This document shows positions 5,223 to 11,340 of a stretch of 11,340 bases of DNA, piece after piece. The notes under the pieces were generated by a model, which did not search any database, was not told where the DNA came from, and saw only the letters and a list, made by a program, of their open reading frames with translations. The position numbers and the translations under genes were made by a program. Positions within the stretch are counted from its first letter, which is position 1; every line of letters begins with the position of its first letter. The stretch is from Prevotellaceae bacterium (GTDB taxonomy: Bacteria; Bacteroidota; Bacteroidia; Bacteroidales; UBA932), in NCBI GenBank assembly GCA_031259225.1, contig JAIRLT010000180.1:1-11340 (forward strand), written 5' to 3'.

Positions 5223-7433
5223 TCAATGCCGGCTACCCATTATAAATTCCAACGTGCCGCCGGCGGCTATATCTTTGTAGTCGATGTAATATTTGTTGTA
5301 GGGCTGTCCGTTGAGGGTGATGCTTTGGATGTATTTATTCCCGGCGCTGTTATTGGCTGCCACGATGGTGAATGTCTTGCCGTCTTTTACCCTGATAACC
5401 GCTTTGTCCGCCACCGGGCTGCCGAAAATATATTTCCCGCCGGCAGGCTCTACCTGGTAAAAACCCAATGCCGACAATACATACCATGCCGACATCTGTC
5501 CCACATCTTCGTTGCCCGGCAAGCCGTCCGGCGTGTCGCTGTACATGGTCGAAAGGATTTCCCGCACTTTATCGGCGGTTTTCCATGCCTGCCCCACGTA
5601 AGGATACAGATAAATGATATGGTGGCTCGGTTCATTGCCGTGCGCATATTGCCCGATAAGCCCGCTGATGTCGGGCGAAGCATGTTCGCCCAGCGAACCT
5701 TCGACAATAAACAGCGAATCCAGTTTTTCTATAAACCGTTCCTTGCTTCCGAACAGTTCGACCAGCCCCTGCACATCGTGCGGAACCAGCCACGTGTATT
5801 GCCATGCGTTGCCTTCGGTATAGTCGTTGTCACGATGCACGGACTCAAACGGATTGAACGGTCGGCGGAATGTTCCCGCCGACGAACGCCCGCGCATGAA
5901 GCCGGTAGCGCTGTCGAAGTAATAAGCATAAGCTTTGCTGCGTTGCAGGAAATACTGGTAGTCGCCGGTTTTTCCCAACGCCTGCGCCGCCTGTGCAATG
6001 CACCAGTCGGCAATGGCATATTCCATGCACTTTGACAGGGCTTCTTCTTCCCTGTCGTAGGGAATGTATCCGTATTCTTTGAGGTATTTCAGCCCCCGTT
6101 CGTCAAGCATGGCGGAATTTTTCATGGCATCCAGCGCCTCTTCCCTGTCGAAGCCATCGAAGCCCTTCAGCAGCGCGTCGGCAACCACCGGGATGCCCGG
6201 ATTGCCGACCATGCAATCCGTTTCGCAACCCATCAGGTGCCACACCGGCAATTTGCCCTGCTGCCGGTAAATCGCCAGCATGGTATGGATTATGTCGTTG
6301 ATTTTTTCGGGATGAATAATAGACATCAGCGGATGCGCCGCACGGTAGGTATCCCACAACGAGAAGGTAGTGTAATTCTTGAAACCGGCGTCCGTGTAAG
6401 TCTTCCCGTCGGCGCCGCGGTAGTCGTTATTGACGTCGCAAAATTCCGACGGTGCAATCATGGTATGGTACAAAGCGGTGTAGAACGTCCGTTTCACGCG
6501 CTCGTCACTGGTGGTGAATATGATTTTCCCTAACTCTTCGTTCCATGCTTCATCCGCTTTCCGGACGGTTTGTTCAAAATCCCATCCCGGCAGTTCCGCC
6601 TGCATGTTTAATTTGGCATTTTCGATGCTTACCGGCGACAGCGCGACTTTCACATATATTTCTTCCTGCTCTTTGGTATCAAAAAAAGCCAGCCCGTACA
6701 ATTTCCCGGCTTCTTTCCCTGCCGTTGTTTCCTTTTGGGGAGTTGTGGCAACAAAGCGCTTCACCGGTTTGGAAAAAACCGCCATAAAGAATATGCGCTG
6801 GTCGCGCGCCCACCCGGTGGAATAGCGGTAGCCCGACACGACCGTATCGTTTTCCTGCACGAGGTATCCTTCTACCGGCTTGTCCCAGCATTGCCCGTTT
6901 TCCAAATCAAAAATGATCTTGGCGTCGGCTGAAGCGGGAAACGTGTATTTGTGAAAGCCGATGCGTTTGGTTGCCGTCAGTTCGACGTCCACATTATAGC
7001 GATCTAAATGCACGGCATAGTAGCCCGGCTGTACTTTTTCGGTCGCGCGGCGGAAGAGCGAATAAAGCCCGGTGGAATAATCGCCCGCCATGCCCCTGCT
7101 CAACGTTGTTTCGCCGACGGCAGGCATCAGGTTGATGTCGCCCAAATCGCCGATGCCCGTCCCGCTGAGGTGCATGTGGCTAAACCCGATAATCGTGGAG
7201 TCGGAAATATGGTATCCCGAACACCAGTCCCACGTTTGGGGAATGTTCGACGGTCCCAACTGAACCAGCCCGAACGGCACACTGGCGCCCAGAAACACAT
7301 GCCCATGTCCGCCCGTACCGATGTAGGGATTGACATATTGCGTAAAATTTTGCGGAGTACCTGCGTTATTCCGGCAGGAAATAAATACGGGCAGGCAAAG
7401 CAATGCCGCGCATGACAGTTGTTTCAGCTTCAT
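5223..7433 (-). CDS. GH92 family alpha-mannosidase, lipoprotein
   Basis: This 736-residue exo-acting, calcium-dependent alpha-mannosidase of glycoside hydrolase family 92 would trim terminal mannose from glycans, releasing mannose with inversion. Residues 1-20 are a lipoprotein signal ending in FISC with lipid-modified Cys20, so it is probably anchored at the envelope. Family motifs are clear: YVNPYIGTGGHGH (33-45), PFGLVQLGPSN (53-63), CSGYHISDSTIIGFSHMHLS (71-90), FSLWDTYRAAHPL (357-369), GCETDCMVGNPGIP (402-415), the general acid in YTEGNAWQY (Glu540), HGNEPSHH (598-605) and the base-bearing GNEDVGQMSAWY (640-651, Asp643). It follows the HU/SPOR gene by 75 bases with no clear promoter (only a weak TACCTTAA), so co-transcription is plausible. 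No SusC/SusD pair or other glycosidase is adjacent. The C-terminus stops soon after the final strand (LEFIMGSRH) and may be slightly shortened. The linkage preference cannot be read from sequence. Confidence 0.95.
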   Translation of the reverse strand: MKLKQLSCAALLCLPVFISCRNNAGTPQNFTQYVNPYIGTGGHGHVFLGASVPFGLVQLGPSNIPQTWDWCSGYHISDSTIIGFSHMHLSGTGIGDLGDINLMPAVGETTLSRGMAGDYSTGLYSLFRRATEKVQPGYYAVHLDRYNVDVELTATKRIGFHKYTFPASADAKIIFDLENGQCWDKPVEGYLVQENDTVVSGYRYSTGWARDQRIFFMAVFSKPVKRFVATTPQKETTAGKEAGKLYGLAFFDTKEQEEIYVKVALSPVSIENAKLNMQAELPGWDFEQTVRKADEAWNEELGKIIFTTSDERVKRTFYTALYHTMIAPSEFCDVNNDYRGADGKTYTDAGFKNYTTFSLWDTYRAAHPLMSIIHPEKINDIIHTMLAIYRQQGKLPVWHLMGCETDCMVGNPGIPVVADALLKGFDGFDREEALDAMKNSAMLDERGLKYLKEYGYIPYDREEEALSKCMEYAIADWCIAQAAQALGKTGDYQYFLQRSKAYAYYFDSATGFMRGRSSAGTFRRPFNPFESVHRDNDYTEGNAWQYTWLVPHDVQGLVELFGSKERFIEKLDSLFIVEGSLGEHASPDISGLIGQYAHGNEPSHHIIYLYPYVGQAWKTADKVREILSTMYSDTPDGLPGNEDVGQMSAWYVLSALGFYQVEPAGGKYIFGSPVADKAVIRVKDGKTFTIVAANNSAGNKYIQSITLNGQPYNKYYIDYKDIAAGGTLEFIMGSRH

Positions 7434-7508
7434 AAAAATTCACATTATATAAGTTAAGGTATAAAATTCCACCGCAGGCGCATTTCGTTCCGCAGCAACG
7501 GAAATCAG

Positions 7509-8723
7509 TTAATACCGTTCTACCCATGCGCTACCATATTCCGCGTCGGTACGTTTGAATACGGACAGGATTTCGTTAGCTTCATGCTGTGTAGTATAGC
7601 GGAACGAGCTTATTTTATAGGGGCGTTGCCCGCCGGTATTCACCAGTATGCAACTGCAACCGGCGCTTTCCTGTAACCTTTGCATGGCTGTTTTAGCTTC
7701 CCTTTCGTTAGCGTAGGCGCCTACCATGATATGATATAAATTCATGGCTTTTGATGTCCTTGTATTTTTTGCCTGAACAGGCGCAGTATTTTTGGTTGTG
7801 TTCTTTTTCTTCACCGGGGCAGCCACCGGTTTTTCCGGTATTGGCGTTTCCACCGGCGTTTGAATGGTTGCCGGTTTGGATGTTTCTTTTTTTACCTTAG
7901 GCGTTGGCGGCGTAGTTTGTTGTGCCGTGCGGAGCGTATTTTTTATTTCCGCCTCCCGTGCATAAAATACAAATATGCTGCGCATGATAAGCATACTATT
8001 GACAAGTAACACCAACGCCAATATTATCCAGCAGAGGATACAACATTTTTTCCGTTTCGGTTTATCCTCCGGCAGAACCGGCGGCGGGGGATATAATGGC
8101 GGTACTGGCGGCGGGGGCGTTAGCGGCGCCGGAGGTACCGGATATACCGGTGGCGCCAGAGGCGTTGGCGGCACAGGCGGTGTTGGGGGCGTTAGCGGTG
8201 TAATAACCGGCGCCGGCGTGAATGGTTCTATTTTTGGGAAACCTGCCAGCACGGGCGCCGGCGGTACGGGAGCCGCCGGCGGTGTTTCGTGCGGCAGCGG
8301 CGCTATATCCAGATCCAACAGACCGAAAGACTCGGGTAATAAATTCACATCATCGTCTTTTTTGAAAGAATAATCCCCGTCGGCAGTAATGCGCATGGTA
8401 CCGAAATCGGGAAACTCTACGCGCTTCCCTTCCCGCAACAGCGTGTCCAGTTCCCTGACAAAATGGGCTATTTGCTTTTTAGCTTCTTCCTCAGCAATCA
8501 TTGATTTGACTGCAAATTCTTTTTCCAAAAGACCATCGTTCCATAATTCGGAAGTACGGAATGTTACTGTTTTCCCGGGAGGTAACAATCCTCTACCATG
8601 TTTGATAATAGCAGCAGGTCTATACTCCGTAACGAAAGCGCCTAAACCCGGCAGGGAAACACGATTATGCACGCGCAACAACTGCGCCAATAAATCGCCG
8701 ATGATAGAAAGACTAGCAGGCAT
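7509..8723 (-). CDS. HU-CCDC81-like / SPOR domain single-pass membrane protein
   Basis: The 404-residue protein has a layered build. Residues 1-57 and about 58-130 match the two bacterial HU-CCDC81 domains (LPGLGAFVTEYRPA and VEFPDFGTMRI are typical), which are related to the DNA-binding HU/IHF fold. Residues 141-218 are a Pro-rich linker (PPAPLTPPPPVPPLYPPPPV). KPKRKK (221-226) precedes one transmembrane helix (227-253), so the N-terminus is cytoplasmic. A Lys/Pro/Thr-rich spacer leads to a C-terminal SPOR domain (about 328-404, YHIMVGAYANEREAKTAMQR), a fold that binds denuded septal peptidoglycan in other proteins. The order fits a protein linking an HU-like cytoplasmic module to the cell wall, possibly at the division site; this is inference. 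It has its own -7 box and lies 98 bases downstream of uvrB. DNA binding is not shown by the sequence. Confidence 0.9.
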   Translation of the reverse strand: MPASLSIIGDLLAQLLRVHNRVSLPGLGAFVTEYRPAAIIKHGRGLLPPGKTVTFRTSELWNDGLLEKEFAVKSMIAEEEAKKQIAHFVRELDTLLREGKRVEFPDFGTMRITADGDYSFKKDDDVNLLPESFGLLDLDIAPLPHETPPAAPVPPAPVLAGFPKIEPFTPAPVITPLTPPTPPVPPTPLAPPVYPVPPAPLTPPPPVPPLYPPPPVLPEDKPKRKKCCILCWIILALVLLVNSMLIMRSIFVFYAREAEIKNTLRTAQQTTPPTPKVKKETSKPATIQTPVETPIPEKPVAAPVKKKNTTKNTAPVQAKNTRTSKAMNLYHIMVGAYANEREAKTAMQRLQESAGCSCILVNTGGQRPYKISSFRYTTQHEANEILSVFKRTDAEYGSAWVERY

Positions 8724-8740
8724 AATTTTTTTAATTTTTG

Positions 8741-8748
8741 CAAAGATA
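8741..8748 (-). promoter_or_regulatory. -7 box of the HU/SPOR gene
   Basis: On the minus strand the sequence is TATCTTTG followed by CAAAAA, matching TAnnTTTG. It ends 17 bases before the ATG at 8723, predicting a leader of about a dozen bases. The nearest TTTG upstream (8779-8776, minus) is 27 bases away, too far for the usual -33 spacing. It implies that this gene does not depend only on readthrough from uvrB. Confidence 0.55.
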
Positions 8749-8821
8749 CTAATATTTTAGCGGAAAACAGAACATCAAAGGATGAAAAATGTATAAAAAA
8801 AGAGGTACCAAATATTTTTTC

Positions 8822-10837
8822 TTATCGCGCCCCGTCTAATTCCCTTTGCAATGCATACATTTCATCGCGGTAAACAGCGGCAGATTGAAAGTCGAGTTCC
8901 TTGGCGGCGGCTTCCATCCGTTGTTTGACGGTGGCAATAGCTTTTTCAAGGTGACCGCGGCTCATATAAGCTACAACAGGGTCGGCGGCAAGGCTTCTAT
9001 CTTCTTCATCGTACGCATAAACAGCCGGCGTGCCGGACGTATCTTTATCTTTAAGGGTAATACGGCTGCTCTTGATAGCCTGTTGCGGCGTTATGCCGTG
9101 CGTTTCGTTGTACTTTAACTGTTTTTCGCGCCGGCGGTTGGTTTCGTCCATCGTGCGCTGCATGGAATCGGTAATTTTATCGGCATACATGAGCACACGC
9201 CCGTTGATATTGCGCGCTGCGCGCCCTGCGGTTTGCGTCAAGGAGCGCTCCGAGCGCAGGAAGCCTTCCTTGTCGGCGTCCAGAATGGCGACGAGCGATA
9301 CTTGCGGCAAGTCCAGCCCTTCGCGCAAAAGATTGACGCCAATCAACACGTCGAACAGCCCGCGTTGCAAGTCGTCCATGATTTGCACGCGATCCATCGT
9401 CTCCACGCCGGAATGGATGTAGCGGCAACGTATCTGCAGTTTTTCCATGTACTTTGTCAGTTCTTCCGCCATGCGCTTCGTGAGCGTGGTAACCAACACC
9501 TGCTCATTAACAGCCGTGCGTTTGGCAATTTCTTCCATCAAATCATCGATTTGGTTGAGCGACGGTCGTACTTCAATCACCGGGTCGAGCAAGCCTGTCG
9601 GGCGAATTAACTGCTCCACGATAATACCTTCGCTACATTTTAATTCATAGTTTGCCGGCGTGGCGCTCATATAAACCGTTTGTCCGGTTAGATGCTCAAA
9701 CTCTTCAAACGTCAGCGGGCGGTTGTCTGCAGCGGCGGGCAAGCGGAAACCGTATTCCACGAGCGTTTGTTTGCGTGAGCGGTCGCCGCCGAACATCGCG
9801 TGCACTTGCGGCAGCGTTACGTGGCTTTCGTCGATGACCGTAATAAAATCTTTGGGGAAATAATCCAGTAAACAGAACGGGCGCGAGCCGGCAGGACGAC
9901 CGTCAAAATAGCGGGAATAATTTTCAATGCCCGGGCAGTAGCCCAATTCTTTTATCATTTCCAAATCGTATTCCACCCGTTGCCGCAATCGCGTAGCTTC
10001 CGCCGGTTTCCCGATTGCCATAAAGAAATCGTACTGTTTGAGCAAATCGTCCTGAATGTAGCGGATGGCTTGGTACATGCGCTCTTTGGTTGTAACAAAC
10101 AAATTTGCCGGATATATGGTTATTTCGTCCGGCGCGTCCACCGTGCGTCCGCCAAGGGGTTCAAAGGTTTCTATTTTTTCTATTTCATCGCCCCAGAATA
10201 TAATCCGGTACGCATAATCGCTGTAAGCAAGGTGTACATCCACCGTGTCGCCCCTTACGCGGAATGTACCGCACTTGAAATCCGTTTCACTGCGCGAATA
10301 CAAACCATCCACCAGCGAATACAGCAGTTTGTTGCGCGACAACCGTTGTCCCTTCTGCAACGACACTACATTTTTATGAAAATCGTCGGGATTGCCGATG
10401 CCATATAAACAGGAAACACTTGAAACAACAATGATATCACGCCTGCCGGACAATAACGACGAGGTAGCGCTCAACCGCAGTTTTTCTATTTCTTCGTTAA
10501 TACTTAAATCTTTTTCGATATACACATCGGTTGTGGGTATATAGGCTTCCGGCTGGTAATAGTCGTAATAAGAAATGAAATATTCCACGGCATTATCCGG
10601 GAAAAATGTTTTGAACTCGCCGTACAATTGTGCCGCCAATGTTTTATTATGACTTAAAACCAATGCCGGTCGTTGCAATTGGGCTATCACATTCGCCATC
10701 GTAAATGTTTTTCCCGAACCGGTTACGCCAAGCAAGGTAATAGCCGGAATACCGTTTTGCAAAGCCTGTACCAACTGTGCAATCGCTTCCGGCTGGTCGC
10801 CCGTAGGGCTGTACGTCGAGCAAAGATTAAAATCCAT
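8822..10837 (-). CDS. uvrB: Excinuclease ABC subunit UvrB
   Basis: UvrB is the damage-verifying, DNA-loaded subunit of the UvrABC nucleotide excision repair system; it receives lesions from UvrA and recruits UvrC. From the chosen start it has 671 residues, matching the usual length of about 670. Visible motifs are Walker A GVTGSGKT (37-44), the beta-hairpin that clamps DNA (YYDYYQPEAYIP, 90-101), the DESH Walker B motif (336-339), SATPANYEL, the helicase motifs GVNLLREGLDLP and QTAGRAARN, and a C-terminal UVR domain for UvrC contact (about 630-668). The frame is open to an ATG at 10870, but I prefer the ATG at 10837. The protein then begins MDFNLCSTYSPTGDQPEAI as in other UvrB proteins, and the upstream 11 codons overlap the promoter -7 box. 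No clear terminator follows; the HU/SPOR gene begins 98 bases downstream with its own -7 box. Confidence 0.97.
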   Translation of the reverse strand: MDFNLCSTYSPTGDQPEAIAQLVQALQNGIPAITLLGVTGSGKTFTMANVIAQLQRPALVLSHNKTLAAQLYGEFKTFFPDNAVEYFISYYDYYQPEAYIPTTDVYIEKDLSINEEIEKLRLSATSSLLSGRRDIIVVSSVSCLYGIGNPDDFHKNVVSLQKGQRLSRNKLLYSLVDGLYSRSETDFKCGTFRVRGDTVDVHLAYSDYAYRIIFWGDEIEKIETFEPLGGRTVDAPDEITIYPANLFVTTKERMYQAIRYIQDDLLKQYDFFMAIGKPAEATRLRQRVEYDLEMIKELGYCPGIENYSRYFDGRPAGSRPFCLLDYFPKDFITVIDESHVTLPQVHAMFGGDRSRKQTLVEYGFRLPAAADNRPLTFEEFEHLTGQTVYMSATPANYELKCSEGIIVEQLIRPTGLLDPVIEVRPSLNQIDDLMEEIAKRTAVNEQVLVTTLTKRMAEELTKYMEKLQIRCRYIHSGVETMDRVQIMDDLQRGLFDVLIGVNLLREGLDLPQVSLVAILDADKEGFLRSERSLTQTAGRAARNINGRVLMYADKITDSMQRTMDETNRRREKQLKYNETHGITPQQAIKSSRITLKDKDTSGTPAVYAYDEEDRSLAADPVVAYMSRGHLEKAIATVKQRMEAAAKELDFQSAAVYRDEMYALQRELDGAR

Positions 10838-10841
10838 AGTG

Positions 10842-10871
10842 CAAAGGTAAAGAAAATTTACAGGTTTCAAA
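10842..10871 (-). promoter_or_regulatory. uvrB promoter giving a near-leaderless mRNA
   Basis: On the minus strand, TTTG (10871-10868) is followed after 18 bases by TACCTTTG (10849-10842), close to the Bacteroidetes consensus TTTG-N19-21-TAnnTTTG. Only four bases (CACT) separate the -7 box from the uvrB ATG at 10837. The expected start site therefore falls on or just before the ATG. Confidence 0.65.
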
Positions 10872-10884
10872 ATTCAAATATTTC

Positions 10885-10927
10885 AAAAAAAACCGCCGGC
10901 TTGTTTTCTTACCGGCGGTTCTTTTTT
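10885..10927. terminator. Two-way intrinsic terminator between uvrB and the right-edge gene
   Basis: AACCGCCGG (10891-10899) pairs perfectly with CCGGCGGTT (10912-10920) around a 12-base loop. An A-run (10885-10892) gives eight U on the minus strand, and TTCTTTTTT (10919-10927) gives a U-rich tract on the plus strand. On the minus strand it would end the transcript of the right-edge gene, about 160 bases after that gene's stop codon, and insulate uvrB. Confidence 0.85.
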
Positions 10928-10939
10928 GCACCCAGTTTT

Positions 10940-10966
10940 TAGTCGTAAGTCATAAGTCATAAGTCG
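10940..10966. repeat. Heptamer array TAAGTCA/G, about 3.5 copies
   Basis: A partial unit (tagtcg) is followed by taagtca (10946-10952), taagtca (10953-10959) and taagtcg (10960-10966). It is the same word as the seven-copy array at 4175-4223. The GC-rich palindrome ggctggcgcgccggcta starts at its right end. Confidence 0.8.
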
Positions 10967-11046
10967 GCTGGCGCGCCGGCTAATTTTCAACTTTCAATTT
11001 TCAACTTTCAACTAAACTGGCGCGTCAGCTAATTTTCAACTTTCAA
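10967..11046. repeat. Duplicated module: GC palindrome plus TTTTCAA heptamers
   Basis: The module is a GC palindrome, then ctaa, TTTTCAA/CTTTCAA heptamers, then ctaaactg. In the first copy the palindrome (about 10967-10980) precedes four heptamers (10984-11011). In the second, ctggcgcgtcagct (11017-11030) precedes two heptamers (11033-11046). The flanks are nearly identical, so the copies differ mainly in heptamer number. Confidence 0.8.
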
Positions 11047-11050
11047 CTAA

Positions 11051-11078
11051 ACTGCCCACTGCCTACTGCCCACTGCCT
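11051..11078. repeat. Heptamer array ACTGCCC/ACTGCCT, 4 copies
   Basis: The units actgccc, actgcct, actgccc, actgcct run with an exact 7-base period and end one base before the stop codon of the right-edge gene. They would therefore lie at the start of its 3' untranslated region. Confidence 0.85.
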
Positions 11079-11079
11079 G

Positions 11080-11340
11080 TTACGGCACCATCGTTTCCTG
11101 CATTTCGCTCCAGGAACCTTTTTCGCCACGGGTGTTTTCCCACCGCAGGGCGAAGTACAGGGGTTGCCCGCGCTGGTCGTTCTCGAACGACAAGGTTAGC
11201 GGCGAGTGCGTGTCGAAGCTTGAGTGCGACAGGTCTTGCCAGCGCGCCGGACGCTCGCCGCCAAGCGACCACCCGATTTCCGCGCCATGCTGACCGAAAG
11301 GCTTCGCTTCCGCATGTTTTCCGCCCTTTTCAAAAAAATG
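11080..11340 (-). CDS. C-terminal part of a conserved FDTHSP/WENTRGEKG-type protein
   Basis: A minus-strand frame is open from the right edge to TAA at 11080-11082, giving 86 C-terminal residues with no start inside the window. It contains PFGQHGAEIGWSLGG, HSSFDTHSPLTLSFENDQRG, YFALRWENTRGEKGSWSE and a short TMVP end. I recognise this as the C-terminal domain of a widespread hypothetical protein of roughly 200 residues in Bacteroidota and some other phyla, in which HGAE..W, FDTHSP and RWENT.G.KGPWSE are the conserved landmarks. The strand-rich pattern with Trp and aromatic residues suggests a beta-sandwich, fibronectin-III-like fold. I know of no assigned function. The transcript probably runs through 160 bases of repeats to the terminator at 10885-10927. 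Confidence 0.85.
   Translation of the reverse strand, partial: HFFEKGGKHAEAKPFGQHGAEIGWSLGGERPARWQDLSHSSFDTHSPLTLSFENDQRGQPLYFALRWENTRGEKGSWSEMQETMVP

Noticed and set aside
5214..6035. 273-residue plus-strand frame opposite the GH92 gene
   Set aside because: It lies antisense to the end of the GH92 coding sequence, whose motifs are unmistakable in the other frame.
7434..7508. Promoter or attenuator before the GH92 gene
   Set aside because: TACCTTAA resembles a -7 box but lacks the TTTG, and the TTCCG/CGGAA hairpin has no T-run.
8749..8821. Terminator after uvrB
   Set aside because: T-runs and a GGTACC palindrome are present, but only weak A-T pairing is possible; no stable stem.
10838..10870. 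Longer N-terminus for UvrB from the ATG at 10870
   Set aside because: The extra residues (MKPVNFLYLCT) overlap the -7 box, and the family normally begins at the MDFNL...TGDQP segment.
11063..11272. 69-residue minus-strand frame at the right edge
   Set aside because: It overlaps in another frame the 86-residue partial frame that carries conserved FDTHSP and WENTRGEKG motifs, and it ends inside the ACTGCCC array.

Overview
The window looks like a piece of a Bacteroidota chromosome, probably Bacteroidales; I do not name a genus. The evidence is the Bacteroidetes-type -7 promoter boxes (TAnnTTTG) just upstream of three genes, a protein joining HU-CCDC81-like domains to a SPOR domain, a GH92 lipoprotein, a secreted TPR protein ending in the GC.D..KA..LG..EAY..I.KYC pattern, and intergenic repeats of a kind common in that phylum.

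Layout. Positions 1-39 may hold the tail of a plus-strand gene, followed by a strong intrinsic terminator (69-104). Positions 105-1271 hold no convincing gene. In order they carry inverted 'cgtcatttcgag...gagaaatct' repeats, a cluster of short GTCCGTAGGAC-like palindromes, a duplicated 47-bp module, an 11-copy 21-bp minisatellite and several 7-bp or 16-bp arrays. A plus-strand pair follows: a secreted TPR protein (1272-3251) and the enoyl-ACP reductase FabI (3302-4165). Facing it, on the minus strand and in transcription order, are uvrB (8822-10837), an HU/SPOR membrane protein (7509-8723), a GH92 alpha-mannosidase lipoprotein (5223-7433) and a double Gate-domain membrane protein (4214-5167). 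At the right edge is the 3' end of another minus-strand gene (11080-11340) of a conserved but unnamed family, separated from uvrB by repeats and a two-way terminator.

The genes are mostly housekeeping or cell-envelope functions: fatty acid synthesis, excision repair, glycan trimming and envelope/nucleoid organisation. Nothing indicates one shared pathway, and there is no defence system, CRISPR array, transposase, tRNA or rRNA that I can support.

The unusual content is between the genes. Many gaps are filled by tandem arrays of exactly 7 bp built from unrelated words (TAAGTCA, TAACCAT, TGGAGAA, TTTTCAA, ACTGCCC, ATAACAG). These are often punctuated by a GC-rich palindrome with the consensus TTAGCYGGCGCGCCRGCTAA. 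Repeat DNA reaches the end of one reading frame and supplies its stop codon, overlaps the probable -33 box of the uvrB promoter, and lies between a stop codon and its terminator. It resembles the heptanucleotide STRR repeats of cyanobacteria in style, though not in sequence.
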